In this document: positions 54,021 through 64,000 of the stretch, piece after piece
Numbering within the stretch: the stretch's first letter is position 1
Layout: each line of letters starts with the position of its first letter
Source: Amycolatopsis orientalis DSM 40040 = KCTC 9412
GTDB taxonomy: Bacteria > Actinomycetota > Actinomycetes > Mycobacteriales > Pseudonocardiaceae
Direction: 5' to 3'
DNA length: 64,000 nt
NCBI RefSeq assembly: GCF_000478275.1
Contig: NZ_ASJB01000086.1
Span: forward strand, 1 to 64,000
Made by a program: the position numbers and the translations under genes
The notes under the pieces: model-generated
Told to the model about the DNA's origin: nothing
The model's database searches: none
The model's input: only the letters and a program-made list of their open reading frames with translations

Positions 54021-54467
54021 ATGGGTGTCGACGTCTGCTGGGATCCGGCCACAACTCAGCCGCCCGCGCGCCAGGCCGCGTACCGCTCGATGACCGCCGT
54101 GACCGCCGGGGACAAGGCCGCCTGGCTCGCGCTCTTCGCCGGGGACGCCGTCGTCGAGGACCCCGTCGGCCGGTCGATGTTCGACGAAGAGGGCAAGGGG
54201 CACCACGGTCACGACGGGATCAGCGCCTTCTGGGACAAGACGATCGGATGCGTCGAGCGGTTCCAGTTCACCGTCCGCGACTCCCACGCGGCCGGTGACG
54301 AGGTCGCGAACGTCGGCACGATCACCACGTACCTCCCCGGCGGCTATCGCGTCGACACCGACGGCGTGTTCGTCTACCGGGTGCGCGAGGACGGGCTGAT
54401 CGTGTCGATGCGCGCGTTCTGGGAAACCGAACGCGCCATGGCCACCGCTCGCAAGGCCGAGGAGTGA
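54021..54467 (+). CDS. SnoaL/NTF2-like (ketosteroid isomerase-fold) protein
   Basis: A 148-residue cone-fold protein of the NTF2/SnoaL superfamily, with AYRSMTAVTAGDKAAWLALF, VVEDPVGRSMFDEEG and DTDGVFVYRVREDGLIVSMR. Members include ketosteroid isomerases, polyketide cyclases and epoxide hydrolases. It is in a two-gene operon with the F420 oxidoreductase, spacing 2 bases, so it likely acts on the same substrate. Confidence 0.85.
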   Translation: MGVDVCWDPATTQPPARQAAYRSMTAVTAGDKAAWLALFAGDAVVEDPVGRSMFDEEGKGHHGHDGISAFWDKTIGCVERFQFTVRDSHAAGDEVANVGTITTYLPGGYRVDTDGVFVYRVREDGLIVSMRAFWETERAMATARKAEE

Positions 54468-54527
54468 CCGCCGTCCGTTTCCGGAGAACGTGGTGCACGG
54501 TGGCCGGGAAACCGCGCACACCCGGGC

Positions 54528-54578
54528 TTGACCCCGCTTCGTAAGCACTCTTTACTCAAGATTCGTTCTACGAGTGCT
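54528..54578 (+). promoter_or_regulatory. Candidate promoter and inverted repeat upstream of the GH27 gene
   Basis: TTGACC (54528-54533), a 17-base spacer and TTTACT (54551-54556) resemble a primary-sigma promoter. Inverted arms AGCACTC (54544-54550) and GAGTGCT (54572-54578) bracket the -10, as an operator would. Confidence 0.4.
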
Positions 54579-54631
54579 CCTCCGCCGCGTACTCGTCGGA
54601 TGCCTTCCCCGAGCGCGTCCAAGGAGAGAGC

Positions 54632-56227
54632 ATGTCGGCATCCACTTTCGCGCGGCGGTGCGCCGCCCTCGCCGTCGCGGCCTTCGCACTGACCCCGGTC
54701 CTGTCGGTCCCCGAACCCGCGCTGGCGCTGGAAAACGGCCTCGCCAGAACCCCGCCGATGGGGTTCAACAACTGGAACACCACACAGTGCCGCGCGGAGT
54801 TCGACGAGGCGATGATCAAGGGCATCGCGGACATCTTCGTCTCGCAGGGCTTGAAGGACGCCGGTTACCGGTACGTCAACATCGACGACTGCTGGGCGCT
54901 GCCCACCCGGAACGCGCGAGGGGACCTGCAACCGGATCCGAAGCGCTTTCCCGGCGGCATCAAGGCACTCGCCGACTATGTGCACTCGAAGGGCCTCAAG
55001 TTCGGCATCTACACCAGTGCCGGAACCAAGACCTGCAACACCGCGGGTTTTCCGGGCGGGCTCGGGCACGAGCAGCAGGACGCGAACCTGTTCGCCTCGT
55101 GGGGCGTCGACTACCTGAAATACGACAACTGCAACAACCAGGGCGTCGACGCGCGGAAGCGGTACACGGCGATGCGTGACGCGCTCGCGAAGACCGGCCG
55201 CCCGATCGTCTACTCGATCTGCGAATGGGGGCGGACCGACCCCAAGGTGTGGACCTGGGGTGAGCCGGTCGGGAACCTGTGGCGCACCACCGGCGACATC
55301 TCCGACAACTGGACGAGCATGATCGGCAAGGCCAAGGCCAACCGGGTGCTCGCGCGCTACGCCGGCCCCGGTCACTGGAACGACCCGGACATGCTCGAAG
55401 TCGGCAACGGCGGCATGACCGCCACCGAGTACCGCACCCATTTCAGCCTGTGGGCGATGATGGCCGCGCCGCTCCTCATCGGCGCGGATCTGCGCAAGGC
55501 CGGGGCGGAGACGCTCGCCATCCTCAAGAACACCGACGTCATCGCCCTGGACCAGGACCCGCTGGGCAAGCAGGCGACCGTCGTGAGTTCCGACGGCGGT
55601 CTGGTCGTCTACAACAAGGTGCTGGCCAATGGCGACCGCGCGGTCGCACTGTCCAATGAGAACACTTCCGCCGTGACGATCGCCACCACCGCGTCGGCGC
55701 TCGGCATCGGCGGCGCGCCCTCGTACGAGCTGAAGGACCTTTGGTCGAAGGCGACGCGGACGACCACCGGGACGATCAGCGCATCCGTTCCGGCGCACGG
55801 GACCGTGGTCTACCGCGTCTCCAAGGGAGCAGGCGGGCCGGCGGCGAGGTTCGAGGCCGAGGCGGGCACGATGTCCAGCGGCGGGACGATCGACACGAAC
55901 CACGCGGGCTACTCCGGGACCGGATTCGTCAACGGTGCCAACGCCGTCGGCAGCCATGTCGAGTGGAAGGTCGACGCCGCGGGTGGTCCGGTGCGGCTGA
56001 GCTTCGGCTATGCCAACGGTTCCACCGCGAGCCGTCCCGTCGACCTCTCGGTGAACGGCACGGTCGTGGCCACCGGCGTCCTGTTCCCCGGAACGGGGGC
56101 GTGGACGAACTGGAGCACGGTCACCCGGGCGCTGACCCTGGCGGCGGGCACGAACACGATCCGGCTGACCGCGACGTCGGCCGGCGGTCCGGCCAATCTG
56201 GACTACCTGGACGTCGTAACCGGGTAG
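54632..56227 (+). CDS. Secreted GH27 alpha-galactosidase with CBM35 module
   Basis: A 531-residue exported glycosidase: signal peptide to about residue 32, a GH27 (beta/alpha)8 domain (about 35-400) and a C-terminal CBM35-like beta-sandwich (about 405-531, ARFEAEAGTMSSGGTID...YLDVV). The catalytic nucleophile is Asp165 in YLKYDNCN; the acid/base is Asp222 in RTTGDISDNW. The GFNNWNT and NIDDCWAL motifs are typical. It removes terminal alpha-galactose from polysaccharides; the module probably binds the galactan or galactomannan. Confidence 0.93.
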   Translation: MSASTFARRCAALAVAAFALTPVLSVPEPALALENGLARTPPMGFNNWNTTQCRAEFDEAMIKGIADIFVSQGLKDAGYRYVNIDDCWALPTRNARGDLQPDPKRFPGGIKALADYVHSKGLKFGIYTSAGTKTCNTAGFPGGLGHEQQDANLFASWGVDYLKYDNCNNQGVDARKRYTAMRDALAKTGRPIVYSICEWGRTDPKVWTWGEPVGNLWRTTGDISDNWTSMIGKAKANRVLARYAGPGHWNDPDMLEVGNGGMTATEYRTHFSLWAMMAAPLLIGADLRKAGAETLAILKNTDVIALDQDPLGKQATVVSSDGGLVVYNKVLANGDRAVALSNENTSAVTIATTASALGIGGAPSYELKDLWSKATRTTTGTISASVPAHGTVVYRVSKGAGGPAARFEAEAGTMSSGGTIDTNHAGYSGTGFVNGANAVGSHVEWKVDAAGGPVRLSFGYANGSTASRPVDLSVNGTVVATGVLFPGTGAWTNWSTVTRALTLAAGTNTIRLTATSAGGPANLDYLDVVTG

Positions 56228-56237
56228 GTTCACCGCC

Positions 56238-58005
56238 ATGCGAGGGTGGCTTCGCGCGGCCAAGGTCGTGCTCCTGGTAGCGGGGTTCTACGTCCTGGCC
56301 GCGCTGGTCTTCGTCCTGCTGGCCTTCGGTGGCGGACTCCTGCTGGGCACGATCGACAACGGCCTGGTGTTCCTCGTCGCCGCGCTCGGACTGGGCCTGC
56401 TGCTCGGCGCCGGAGTCGCGGCCCTGCTCCCGTTCCGGGAGAAACCCTTCGTGCCGAACGGAATTCCGCTCTACCGCGACGACGCCCCGGAGCTGTGGGC
56501 CACCCTCACCGAACTGGCGGAGACGATCGGGACCAGGCCGCCGGACCAGGTGTGGCTCGCGGCGGCACCGGGGGCGTCGGTCGTCGAGCAGGCGGGCCTG
56601 TTCGGCCTGAAGCCCGGCCGCCGATTCCTCATGATCGGCTATCCGGTGCTCCAGGCGTTCACCCGCGCGCAGGTGCGCGCGGTGCTGGCGCACGAATTCG
56701 GCCACTACGGGCAACTGGACGGGGAGACCAGCGTGCCGGGCTACCGCGCCCACGTCGCCGTGGCACGGATGCTCGAACGCTTCCCCCGCCGCACGATCAA
56801 CCCGCTGTCCTGGCTGTTCCGCGGCTACGCGCGGCTGTTCATCCTGACCCAGCGGGTCGCGAGCCGACGGCGTGAATACGGCGCCGACCAGGTCATGGGC
56901 CGGATCGCCGGGCGGGTTCCGGCGCAGTCGGCGTTGCGGCTGCTTCCGCTGATCGGCGGCGAATGGGTCCGTTACCTGCATCTCCGCGTCGGGGTGGGCG
57001 CGAAGGTCGGACTGGCCCCCGCCGACGTCTACGGCGGCTTCGCGCGGATGCTCGAAGCGCGCCGCGATCGGCTGTCCGTCGCCGACGCGCCCCTCCGTGC
57101 CCCGTCGCGCTGGGACACCCACCCGCCGACCGTGGAACGCCTGTGGGCGTTGGAATACGCGCCGGACAGGTCCGATGTGGACGAACGCCCGGCGCTGGGC
57201 CTGCTCGCCGATTCCGCGCATACCGCGGCCCGGCTCGAAGAGTCCGTCTTCGATTTCAGCGGCCGACGCCGCCTTCCTTGGGACGAATACCCGCGTGAGT
57301 CGGCGCTGACACGGCTGAAGGAGGAGGCCGAGGCCGCGTACCGCGCGATCGCACGGGCTTCAGGACAGCCGGTGGGAACCCTCGAAGCGCTTCTCGCGCT
57401 TCCCCAAGCGGACATTCCCAAGGAGGGGCTGGAAGCCGCTCTCCTGCTGGCCGCCTGCGACGCGGGCTCGGTCCGGTTCGCGCACCGATGGGATGACGAA
57501 CCGGATTTCACCCACCCCGACGGATCCGCCGTGGATCTTTCCGAACTCGTCGAAGATCTGCTGATCGGCGGACCGGAAGAGGTCGCGCGGGCCCGTGCGA
57601 CCTTGGCGGGACTGGGTATCGACCCCGCGGCCACGGGCGGCGGCGCGGAGCGGGTCACCCCGCGCGGCTCGGCGGTGATCGGCGGGCTGGCGAACGTGCG
57701 CTTCGACGATCGGCCGGGACATCTGCTGATCACCGAACGCGGCCTGATCTTCGCGCCTGTCGCGGGAAAGGTGTCCGACAACGGGAAACAGGGACTGCTC
57801 GACCTGATGGCCGAAGAGCCGTTCGCGGTCGCCGCCAGGGCGGGGTCGGTCTGGCTGCCGTACGAGGAGTTGTCGCGGGTGGAAAGGCGGCGCGACATCC
57901 CGATCAAGGCGACCGTGACCCGGTACGACGGCACGGAGCACCGGATCCACGCCGTCTACACGGGCTACGTCCACGGCGAATCACACGACACGATCCTTCG
58001 TGTGC

Positions 58006-58013
<8 letters not shown>
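56238..58013 (+). CDS. M48-family zinc metallopeptidase, membrane-bound
   Basis: A 591-residue protein with two N-terminal membrane helices (about 9-35 and 42-65). A gluzincin active site follows, HEFGH (His152, Glu153, His156) in RAVLAHEFGHYG. The long C-terminal half has no named domain. Family members (HtpX/Ste24-like) degrade membrane proteins or act in stress response. It starts 10 bases after the GH27 stop and may share its transcript by chance. Its end overlaps the convergent sigma-factor gene by 8 bases. Confidence 0.85.
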
Positions 58014-59232
<1,219 letters not shown>

Positions 59233-59245
59233 GACGCCAGTCTTA

Positions 59246-59298
59246 CCGCATTTCGTCCTCTGGATGCGGTGAGTAGGCATCCAGAGGACGAAATGCGG
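59246..59298. terminator. Family B palindrome, 22-bp stem
   Basis: Arms 59246-59267 and 59277-59298 are perfect, with loop GGTGAGTAG. The stem shares the outer 22 bases of the 37715 copy. It starts 5 bases after the TauD-like stop and ends 14 bases before the sigma-factor start on the minus strand, so it lies in the leader of the sigma gene. Confidence 0.8.
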
Positions 59299-59302
59299 GG
59301 TG

Positions 59303-60205
59303 TCAGGCGACGGGGGAGTAGTGCGAAGCGTCGCCTTCGAGGGATTCGCTCGGCACGCCGTCGATCCCCACCGGGACGTCGCCCGCCACGGTCACCCGGT
59401 TCAGGCGCCGGGGCAGGTCGTCGTAGTTGTCGACGGCGTAGTGCTGGGTGATGCGGTTGTCGAACAGCACCAGCTGGTTCGGGGCCCAGGTCACCCGGAC
59501 GACGTTCTCCGGCCGCGTCACATACGACTGCAGCAGCCGGAGGATGTCCCGCGACTCGCCCTTGGACAGCCCGATGATCCGTTGCGCGAAGCCGCCGATG
59601 TACAGCCCGCGCTCGCCGGTCACCGGATGGACCCGCACCACGGGGTGCACCGTGCGGTACTTGCGCGAGATGAACACCTGACGGCGTTCCTGCTCCGCCT
59701 CGTCGATCGTCTCCGGCGCCTTCGCGTAGTCGTAGTCGTTGGTGTGCTCGGCGCGCAGCGTGTCCGCGAACGCCCGGAGCGGCTCCGGCAGGTCACGGTA
59801 GGCGGCGGCCGAGTTGGCGATCAGCGTTTCGCCCCCGTACGGCGGCACGACCAGGCTGCGCAGCGTGCTGGCCTTCGGCGGGTTGTGCACGAAGGTGACG
59901 TCGGTGTGCCACTGGTTCGCGCGGCCCCGTTCGCTGTCGACCGGCAGGATCGCGGGCTCGCCGTCAACCGACGGGACGGTCGGGTGCGCCTTCGTCAACT
60001 CCCCGAAGTACGCGGCGAAGCGCTGCTGGCCGGCGTCGTCGAGGTCGACGTCCCGGAAGACGAGCGCCTTGTGCTCGTGCAGGGCGTCGGTGAGGAACGC
60101 CACGGTCGCGGCGTCCAGCTCGGCGGCGGGATCGACACCGAGCACCTCGGCGCCGATGCGGCCGGTGATCTTGCGGACCTCGACCTGGGTGTTGAGGGCG
60201 GTCAT
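59303..60205 (-). CDS. TauD/TfdA-family Fe(II)/2-oxoglutarate dioxygenase
   Basis: A 300-residue non-heme iron dioxygenase. The facial triad is visible as WHTDVTF (His, Asp) and the distal His in NRITQHYAVDNY; the Arg of RRLNRVTVAGD binds 2-oxoglutarate. Relatives release sulfite from taurine or alkyl sulfonates/sulfates. It is the last gene of the five-gene organosulfur operon and overlaps the flavin monooxygenase gene by 4 bases (ATGA). Confidence 0.92.
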   Translation of the reverse strand: MTALNTQVEVRKITGRIGAEVLGVDPAAELDAATVAFLTDALHEHKALVFRDVDLDDAGQQRFAAYFGELTKAHPTVPSVDGEPAILPVDSERGRANQWHTDVTFVHNPPKASTLRSLVVPPYGGETLIANSAAAYRDLPEPLRAFADTLRAEHTNDYDYAKAPETIDEAEQERRQVFISRKYRTVHPVVRVHPVTGERGLYIGGFAQRIIGLSKGESRDILRLLQSYVTRPENVVRVTWAPNQLVLFDNRITQHYAVDNYDDLPRRLNRVTVAGDVPVGIDGVPSESLEGDASHYSPVA

Positions 60206-61548
60206 GCGGCGTGCTCCTTCACTGTGGTGGTGACGGTGGTGCGGTCGGCGGGCCGGGCGAGGCCGTAGTGGCCGCGCAGGGTCGTGGCGGTGTACTCGGT
60301 GCGGAACAGGCCGCGCCTGCGCAGTTCCGGCACCACGAGGTCGACGAAGTCCTCGAGGCCGCTGGGCAGGGTGGGCGGCATGATGTTGAAACCGTCGGCG
60401 GCGCCTTCGGTGAACCAGTGCTCCAGCTGGTCGGCCACCTGTGCCGCGGTGCCGGCGAAGACGCGATGGCCGCGGCCGCCCGCGAGCCGTTCGATGAGCT
60501 GGCGGATGGTCAGGTTTTCGCGCCTCGCCAGGCCGGTGACCAGCTCGAACCGGCTCTGCGCGCCCTCGGTGAACGTGCCGACGTCGGGCAGCGGCCCGTC
60601 GAGCGGGTACGGCGTGAGGTCGTGGTCGAGCATCGTCGACAGTTGCCGCACGCCGTACGCGGGCGTGATGAGGGCGTTGAGTTCGGCCTCGCGTTCCTTC
60701 GCCTCGGCCTCGGTGCGGCCGAGGACCGGGCTGATCCCGGGCAGGATCTTGATCTCCTCCCGCGACCGCCCGTAGTTCGCGAGCCTGCCCTTGACGTCGT
60801 CGTAGAACGCCTTGCCCTCGGCGAAAGTCTGCTGCGCGGTGAACACCGCTTCGGCGAACCGGGCCGCGTACTCCTTGCCCGTCTCCGACGAACCGGCTTG
60901 GACCAGCAAGGGGTGTCCCTGCACCGGGCGCGGGATGTTCAGCGGCCCGCGTACCTGGAAATGCGGGCCGTCGTGGTCGATCGGGTGGATGAGGTCGGTG
61001 TCGGCGTAGACGCCGCTCGCCTTGTCGATCACGGCCGCGTCGTCGGCCCAGCTGTCCCAGAGTTTCTTGGCCACCTCGACGAATTCGGTGGCGCGTTCGT
61101 AGCGCAGCGCGTGCGACGGCCGGGCGTCGCGGTTGAAGTTGCGGGCTTCGTCCTCACCCGCCGACGTCACGATGTTCCAGCCCGCGCGGCCGCCGCTGAG
61201 ATGGTCGAGCGACGCGAACTTGCGGGCCAGGTGGTACGGCTCGTTGTAGGTCGTCGACGCGGTGGCGATCAGGCCGATGTGCTCCGTGGCCCCGGCCAGC
61301 GCCGAAAGCAGCGTCAGCGGCTCGAACAGGGTGTGCGAGTTGTAGCGGACGTTGCCCCACAACGCGACGCCGTCGGCGAGAAAGAGCGAATCCAGCTTGC
61401 CGCGCTCCGCCGTGCGTGCGATGTCGACATAGTGCTTCAGGGTCGCGGCGCGGTGCGGATCCGTGCTCGGATGCCGCCAGGCCGCCTCGTGATGTCCGTT
61501 CGGCATCACGAACGCGTTGAGGTGCAACTGTTTCCTGTTCGACGTCAT
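60202..61548 (-). CDS. FMN-dependent monooxygenase, NtaA/SnaA/DszA-like LLM family
   Basis: A 448-residue two-component flavin monooxygenase of the NtaA/DszA group. Features are the start KQLHLNAFVMPNGHHEAAWR, the LSGGRAGWNIVTSAGEDEARNF segment, HFQVRGPLNIPRPVQGHPLLVQAGSS and the C-terminal NIMPPTLPSGLEDFVD. It uses reduced FMN and oxygen to attack C-S or C-N bonds; the ABC/TauD context favours an organosulfur substrate. It needs a flavin reductase, not seen in this window. Overlaps by 4 bases with genes on both sides. Confidence 0.9.
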   Translation of the reverse strand: MTSNRKQLHLNAFVMPNGHHEAAWRHPSTDPHRAATLKHYVDIARTAERGKLDSLFLADGVALWGNVRYNSHTLFEPLTLLSALAGATEHIGLIATASTTYNEPYHLARKFASLDHLSGGRAGWNIVTSAGEDEARNFNRDARPSHALRYERATEFVEVAKKLWDSWADDAAVIDKASGVYADTDLIHPIDHDGPHFQVRGPLNIPRPVQGHPLLVQAGSSETGKEYAARFAEAVFTAQQTFAEGKAFYDDVKGRLANYGRSREEIKILPGISPVLGRTEAEAKEREAELNALITPAYGVRQLSTMLDHDLTPYPLDGPLPDVGTFTEGAQSRFELVTGLARRENLTIRQLIERLAGGRGHRVFAGTAAQVADQLEHWFTEGAADGFNIMPPTLPSGLEDFVDLVVPELRRRGLFRTEYTATTLRGHYGLARPADRTTVTTTVKEHAA

Positions 61549-62384
61549 GCCTTCTCCTTGACACGCCAGGTGGAGAACCGCCGCTCCAGTGCGACGAAGC
61601 CCGCGTTGATGGCCAGTCCGAGCACCGACACCGTGATGATCGCGGCGTACATCTGCTGGATCTGGAAGTTGACCTGGGAGTTGTTGATCAGATAGCCGAG
61701 CCCGGCCTTGGCGCCGACCATCTCGGCGGCGATCAGGATGAGGATCGAGTACGCCGCCGCCATCCGGATGCCGGTGAAGATGGTCGGCACCGCCGACGGC
61801 AGGATCACCTTCCGGAACAGACTCGGACTGGACAGCCCGAGTGACCGCGCGGCCTTGACCAGCAAGGGATCCACGGTGTTCACCCCGGCGATCGTGTTGA
61901 GCAGCACCGGCCAGACGCAGGCGTAGACGATCAGCGCGATCTTGGACACCTCGCCGATGCCGAGCAGCAGCGTGAACACCGGCAGCAGGGCCAGCGCGGC
62001 GGTGTTGCGGGCCAGTTCCAGCAAGGGGTTCAGGAACTCCGCGAGCGGCCGGTACCAGGCGATCAGCAGGCCGAGCGGCACCGAGACGGCCACGGCGAGC
62101 ACGAAGCCGGCGGCGGACCGGCCGAGACTCGCCAGCAGATGGTCGGCCAGCTGCCCGTTGAGGATCAGCTCCCCGAGTGCGGCGAGATCTTCCGACAGCG
62201 GCGGAAGGAAGGTCCGCGTGCCTTCGTCGAGGACGAAGCGGGGCGCGAGTTCCCAGACGGCGAGGAAGAGCAGGATCGCGGCCGAACTCCGGAAACCCTT
62301 GACCAGCCAGGTGTTCTTCCGCCGCGGCTTCCCGGCCGGTTTCGCTCCGGTGTGGACGGTGGGTGCTTCGAGTGTGGCGGTCAT
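61545..62384 (-). CDS. ABC transporter permease, SsuC/TauC-like
   Basis: A 279-residue inner-membrane permease with about six helices and the EAA loop (VKAARSLGLSSPSLFRKVILPSAVP). Similar to sulfonate/nitrate/taurine permeases. It shares one base with the ATPase stop (TGATGA) and 4 bases with the monooxygenase start. Start at ATG 62384 (MTATLEAPTVH); the longer frame upstream lies inside the ATPase gene. Confidence 0.92.
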   Translation of the reverse strand: MTATLEAPTVHTGAKPAGKPRRKNTWLVKGFRSSAAILLFLAVWELAPRFVLDEGTRTFLPPLSEDLAALGELILNGQLADHLLASLGRSAAGFVLAVAVSVPLGLLIAWYRPLAEFLNPLLELARNTAALALLPVFTLLLGIGEVSKIALIVYACVWPVLLNTIAGVNTVDPLLVKAARSLGLSSPSLFRKVILPSAVPTIFTGIRMAAAYSILILIAAEMVGAKAGLGYLINNSQVNFQIQQMYAAIITVSVLGLAINAGFVALERRFSTWRVKEKA

Positions 62385-63145
62385 CAGGCTGCCCTCCGGA
62401 TCTCGTCGTGCAGGAGTTCCCACAGCCGGTGCCGGTGCGCCACGAACGCGGGCGCCGAACGCAGATCGTCGTTCGCGCGGTCACCGAGATCGATGTCGAC
62501 GACGTCCTTGAGCCTGCCCGGCCGCGAGGTCAGCACCGCGACCTTCTGCCCCAGGTAGACGGCTTCTTCGATGCTGTGGGTGATGAACACGATGGTCTTG
62601 CCGGTGCGTCCCCAGATCCGCCGCAGTTCCTCTTGCAGCAGTTCGCGGGTCTGCGAGTCCAATGCGGCGAACGGCTCGTCCATCAGCAGCACGTCCGGGT
62701 CGTAGGCGAGGCTCCTGGCGATCGCGACGCGCTGCTTCATACCGCCGGAAAGCTGATGGGGGAGGTGGTCCCCGAACCCGGAAAGCCCCACCAGGTCGAG
62801 AAACTCCCGCGCCCGCTCCGCGCGCTGCCGCTTGCCGAGTGTGCCGCCTTCGAGGCCGAATTCGACGTTGGCGCGGGCGGTGCGCCAGGGGAACAGCGCG
62901 TACTGCTGGAACACGACCCCGCGATCCAGGCCCGGTCCGGTGACGGGCCTCCCGTCGATCAGGACCTCGCCGGACGTCGGTGACGCGAGGCCGCCGAGCA
63001 GGTCGAGCAAGGTCGACTTTCCGGATCCGCTCGGTCCGACGAGGGAGAGGAACGTGCCGTCCTCGATGTCCAGTGAGACGTCGTCCAGCGCGGTCAGGTC
63101 GCCGAAGGTCTTGGTGACCGAGCGCAGGCTGATCTTGGCGGTCAT
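62384..63145 (-). CDS. ABC transporter ATP-binding protein, SsuB/TauB-like
   Basis: A 253-residue ATPase with Walker A GPSGSGKS (37-44), Q-loop VFQQYALFPW, signature LSGGMKQR, Walker B VLLMDEPFAALD and the H-loop ITHSIEEAV. It energises uptake through the adjacent permease. ATGA overlap with the binding-protein gene upstream. Confidence 0.93.
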   Translation of the reverse strand: MTAKISLRSVTKTFGDLTALDDVSLDIEDGTFLSLVGPSGSGKSTLLDLLGGLASPTSGEVLIDGRPVTGPGLDRGVVFQQYALFPWRTARANVEFGLEGGTLGKRQRAERAREFLDLVGLSGFGDHLPHQLSGGMKQRVAIARSLAYDPDVLLMDEPFAALDSQTRELLQEELRRIWGRTGKTIVFITHSIEEAVYLGQKVAVLTSRPGRLKDVVDIDLGDRANDDLRSAPAFVAHRHRLWELLHDEIRRAA

Positions 63146-64000
63146 GCGCCACCGCCTTCGCGGTAGGGGTTGAACTCGTTGGTGTAGAGCTTCTTGAGGT
63201 CGACCTGGTCGTTCTTGATGAATCCGGACTGTTTGAGCCAGCCCGCCCAGAGCGTGTAGTCGTTGTCCGAGATCAGGCCGCCCTTGGTGATGCCGACGCT
63301 CTTCCAGTACTTGAGCGTTTCGGTGTTCTCGTTGCGGCCGCGGTTCTGGATGATCTTGGTGAACCTCGCGATGACCTCTTCGCGGGGCGTCGTGCGTTCC
63401 CATTCGATCGCCCTGGCCACCCCGCTGACGAAGACCTTCGTGGTTCCCGGGTACTTCTTGATGAAGTCGGTCCTCAGCACGTACGGACCGCCGTTGTACG
63501 GCCCGAACGCCTCGACGTCCTTGACGATGGGCCGTACTCCGCCGGCGGCGACGGCGCGGTCCTGCAGGACGCCGTTGAGCGCGGCGACGTCGATCTGCCC
63601 GTTGCGCAGGGCCTGTTCGGTGTTGATCGGCGGGAGGACGACCAGCTGCACCTGGTCGATCTCCGCGTCGGAGAGGCCGCTTCGCTTGAGCCAGGTGTCG
63701 AGCGCGGCTTCGAGGTTCGCGCCGACGGTGTTGACGCCGACCTTCTTGCCGATCAGGTCCCGCGGCGTCCGGATCGGGCTGTCGTCCTTGACGTAGAAGC
63801 CGAGGAAGGTCTTCTCGTCGGAGCCGTAGTAGTTGACGACCGCCTTGATCGGCGCGCCCGCCTCGACGAGTTTCACCACCGCGCCGGTGAAGGCGCCGCC
63901 GAAGTCGGTCTGGTCGGTCGCGGCGGACTGGATGTCCTGCGGGCCGCTGATCGTGTTGCCGACCCATTTCAGTTTCACGGGGCCGAAGTAGCCGAGATCC
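63142..64000 (-). CDS. ABC transporter substrate-binding protein, sulfonate/taurine-like (partial)
   Basis: The gene continues past the right edge, so the N-terminus and signal peptide are missing. About 286 residues are visible, reading DLGYFGPVKLKWVGN, then TDFGGAFTGAVVKLVEAGAP, DLIGKKVGVNTVGANLEAAL and INTEQALRNGQIDVAALNG. This is the NMT1/SsuA-like fold used for sulfonates, taurine or related ligands. First visible gene of an operon with tight overlaps. Confidence 0.9.
   Translation of the reverse strand, partial: DLGYFGPVKLKWVGNTISGPQDIQSAATDQTDFGGAFTGAVVKLVEAGAPIKAVVNYYGSDEKTFLGFYVKDDSPIRTPRDLIGKKVGVNTVGANLEAALDTWLKRSGLSDAEIDQVQLVVLPPINTEQALRNGQIDVAALNGVLQDRAVAAGGVRPIVKDVEAFGPYNGGPYVLRTDFIKKYPGTTKVFVSGVARAIEWERTTPREEVIARFTKIIQNRGRNENTETLKYWKSVGITKGGLISDNDYTLWAGWLKQSGFIKNDQVDLKKLYTNEFNPYREGGGA

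Overview
The window is high-GC actinobacterial chromosome, most likely from a Pseudonocardiales member such as Amycolatopsis. This is inferred from GC-rich DNA with many GTG starts, a ~180 kDa-class NAD-glutamate dehydrogenase, a mycothiol-reductase-like DsbA protein, F420-type luciferase-like oxidoreductases, split NHEJ ligase/polymerase genes, and gene order. From the SSB gene at 26.2 kb to the nei2 gene at 51.8 kb the order (ssb-like, ettA, gdh, thioesterase, hypothetical, alpha-glucosidase, glbO, HNH, ctaJ, DUF5130, pepN, DsbA-like reductase, rpiB, nei2) matches, from memory, the Mycobacterium tuberculosis block Rv2478c-Rv2464c. That block is the conserved backbone here; the rest is lineage-specific.

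Layout: 0-6 kb holds a 3'-truncated DUF222/HNH gene, a DUF4097 gene bordered by an array of 22-bp palindromes, a divergent NHEJ ligase/polymerase pair, and a frameshifted secreted GH28 pectinase-like gene. 6-13 kb carries a MarR regulator, a PLP decarboxylase and an amino-acid permease (a likely functional unit), then HxlR and ROK regulators divergent from a DHA2 efflux pump. 13.5-17 kb is an amide-use locus (amiC-amiS-amiE with a divergent MarR regulator); two similar inverted-repeat operator candidates lie in its promoters. 17-26 kb has a TetR/SDR pair, tRNA-Arg, an I36-like secreted protein, a LacI/MFS pair, an orphan histidine kinase and a CopD-CtaG fusion.

26-52 kb is the conserved backbone, interrupted by an 849-residue helical-repeat/proline-rich protein, a DUF305/LVIVD pair, an MscS channel and, most strikingly, a 117-residue protein made of fourteen GTRVTx hexapeptides (44125-44478). 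52-64 kb has a DUF1542-like membrane protein with a GGFDG tail, an F420 oxidoreductase/SnoaL-like operon under a KstR-like box, a GH27 alpha-galactosidase, an M48 protease, an ECF42-type sigma factor, and a five-gene overlapping operon for organosulfur uptake and oxidation (ABC transporter, flavin monooxygenase, TauD-like dioxygenase) that runs off the right edge.

Intergenic DNA is unusually rich in long perfect hairpins. At least four recurring families occur at gene 3' ends, and four elements are stacked between 51865 and 52207. They probably act as terminators or are REP-like repeats. No IS element, prophage or CRISPR array was seen.
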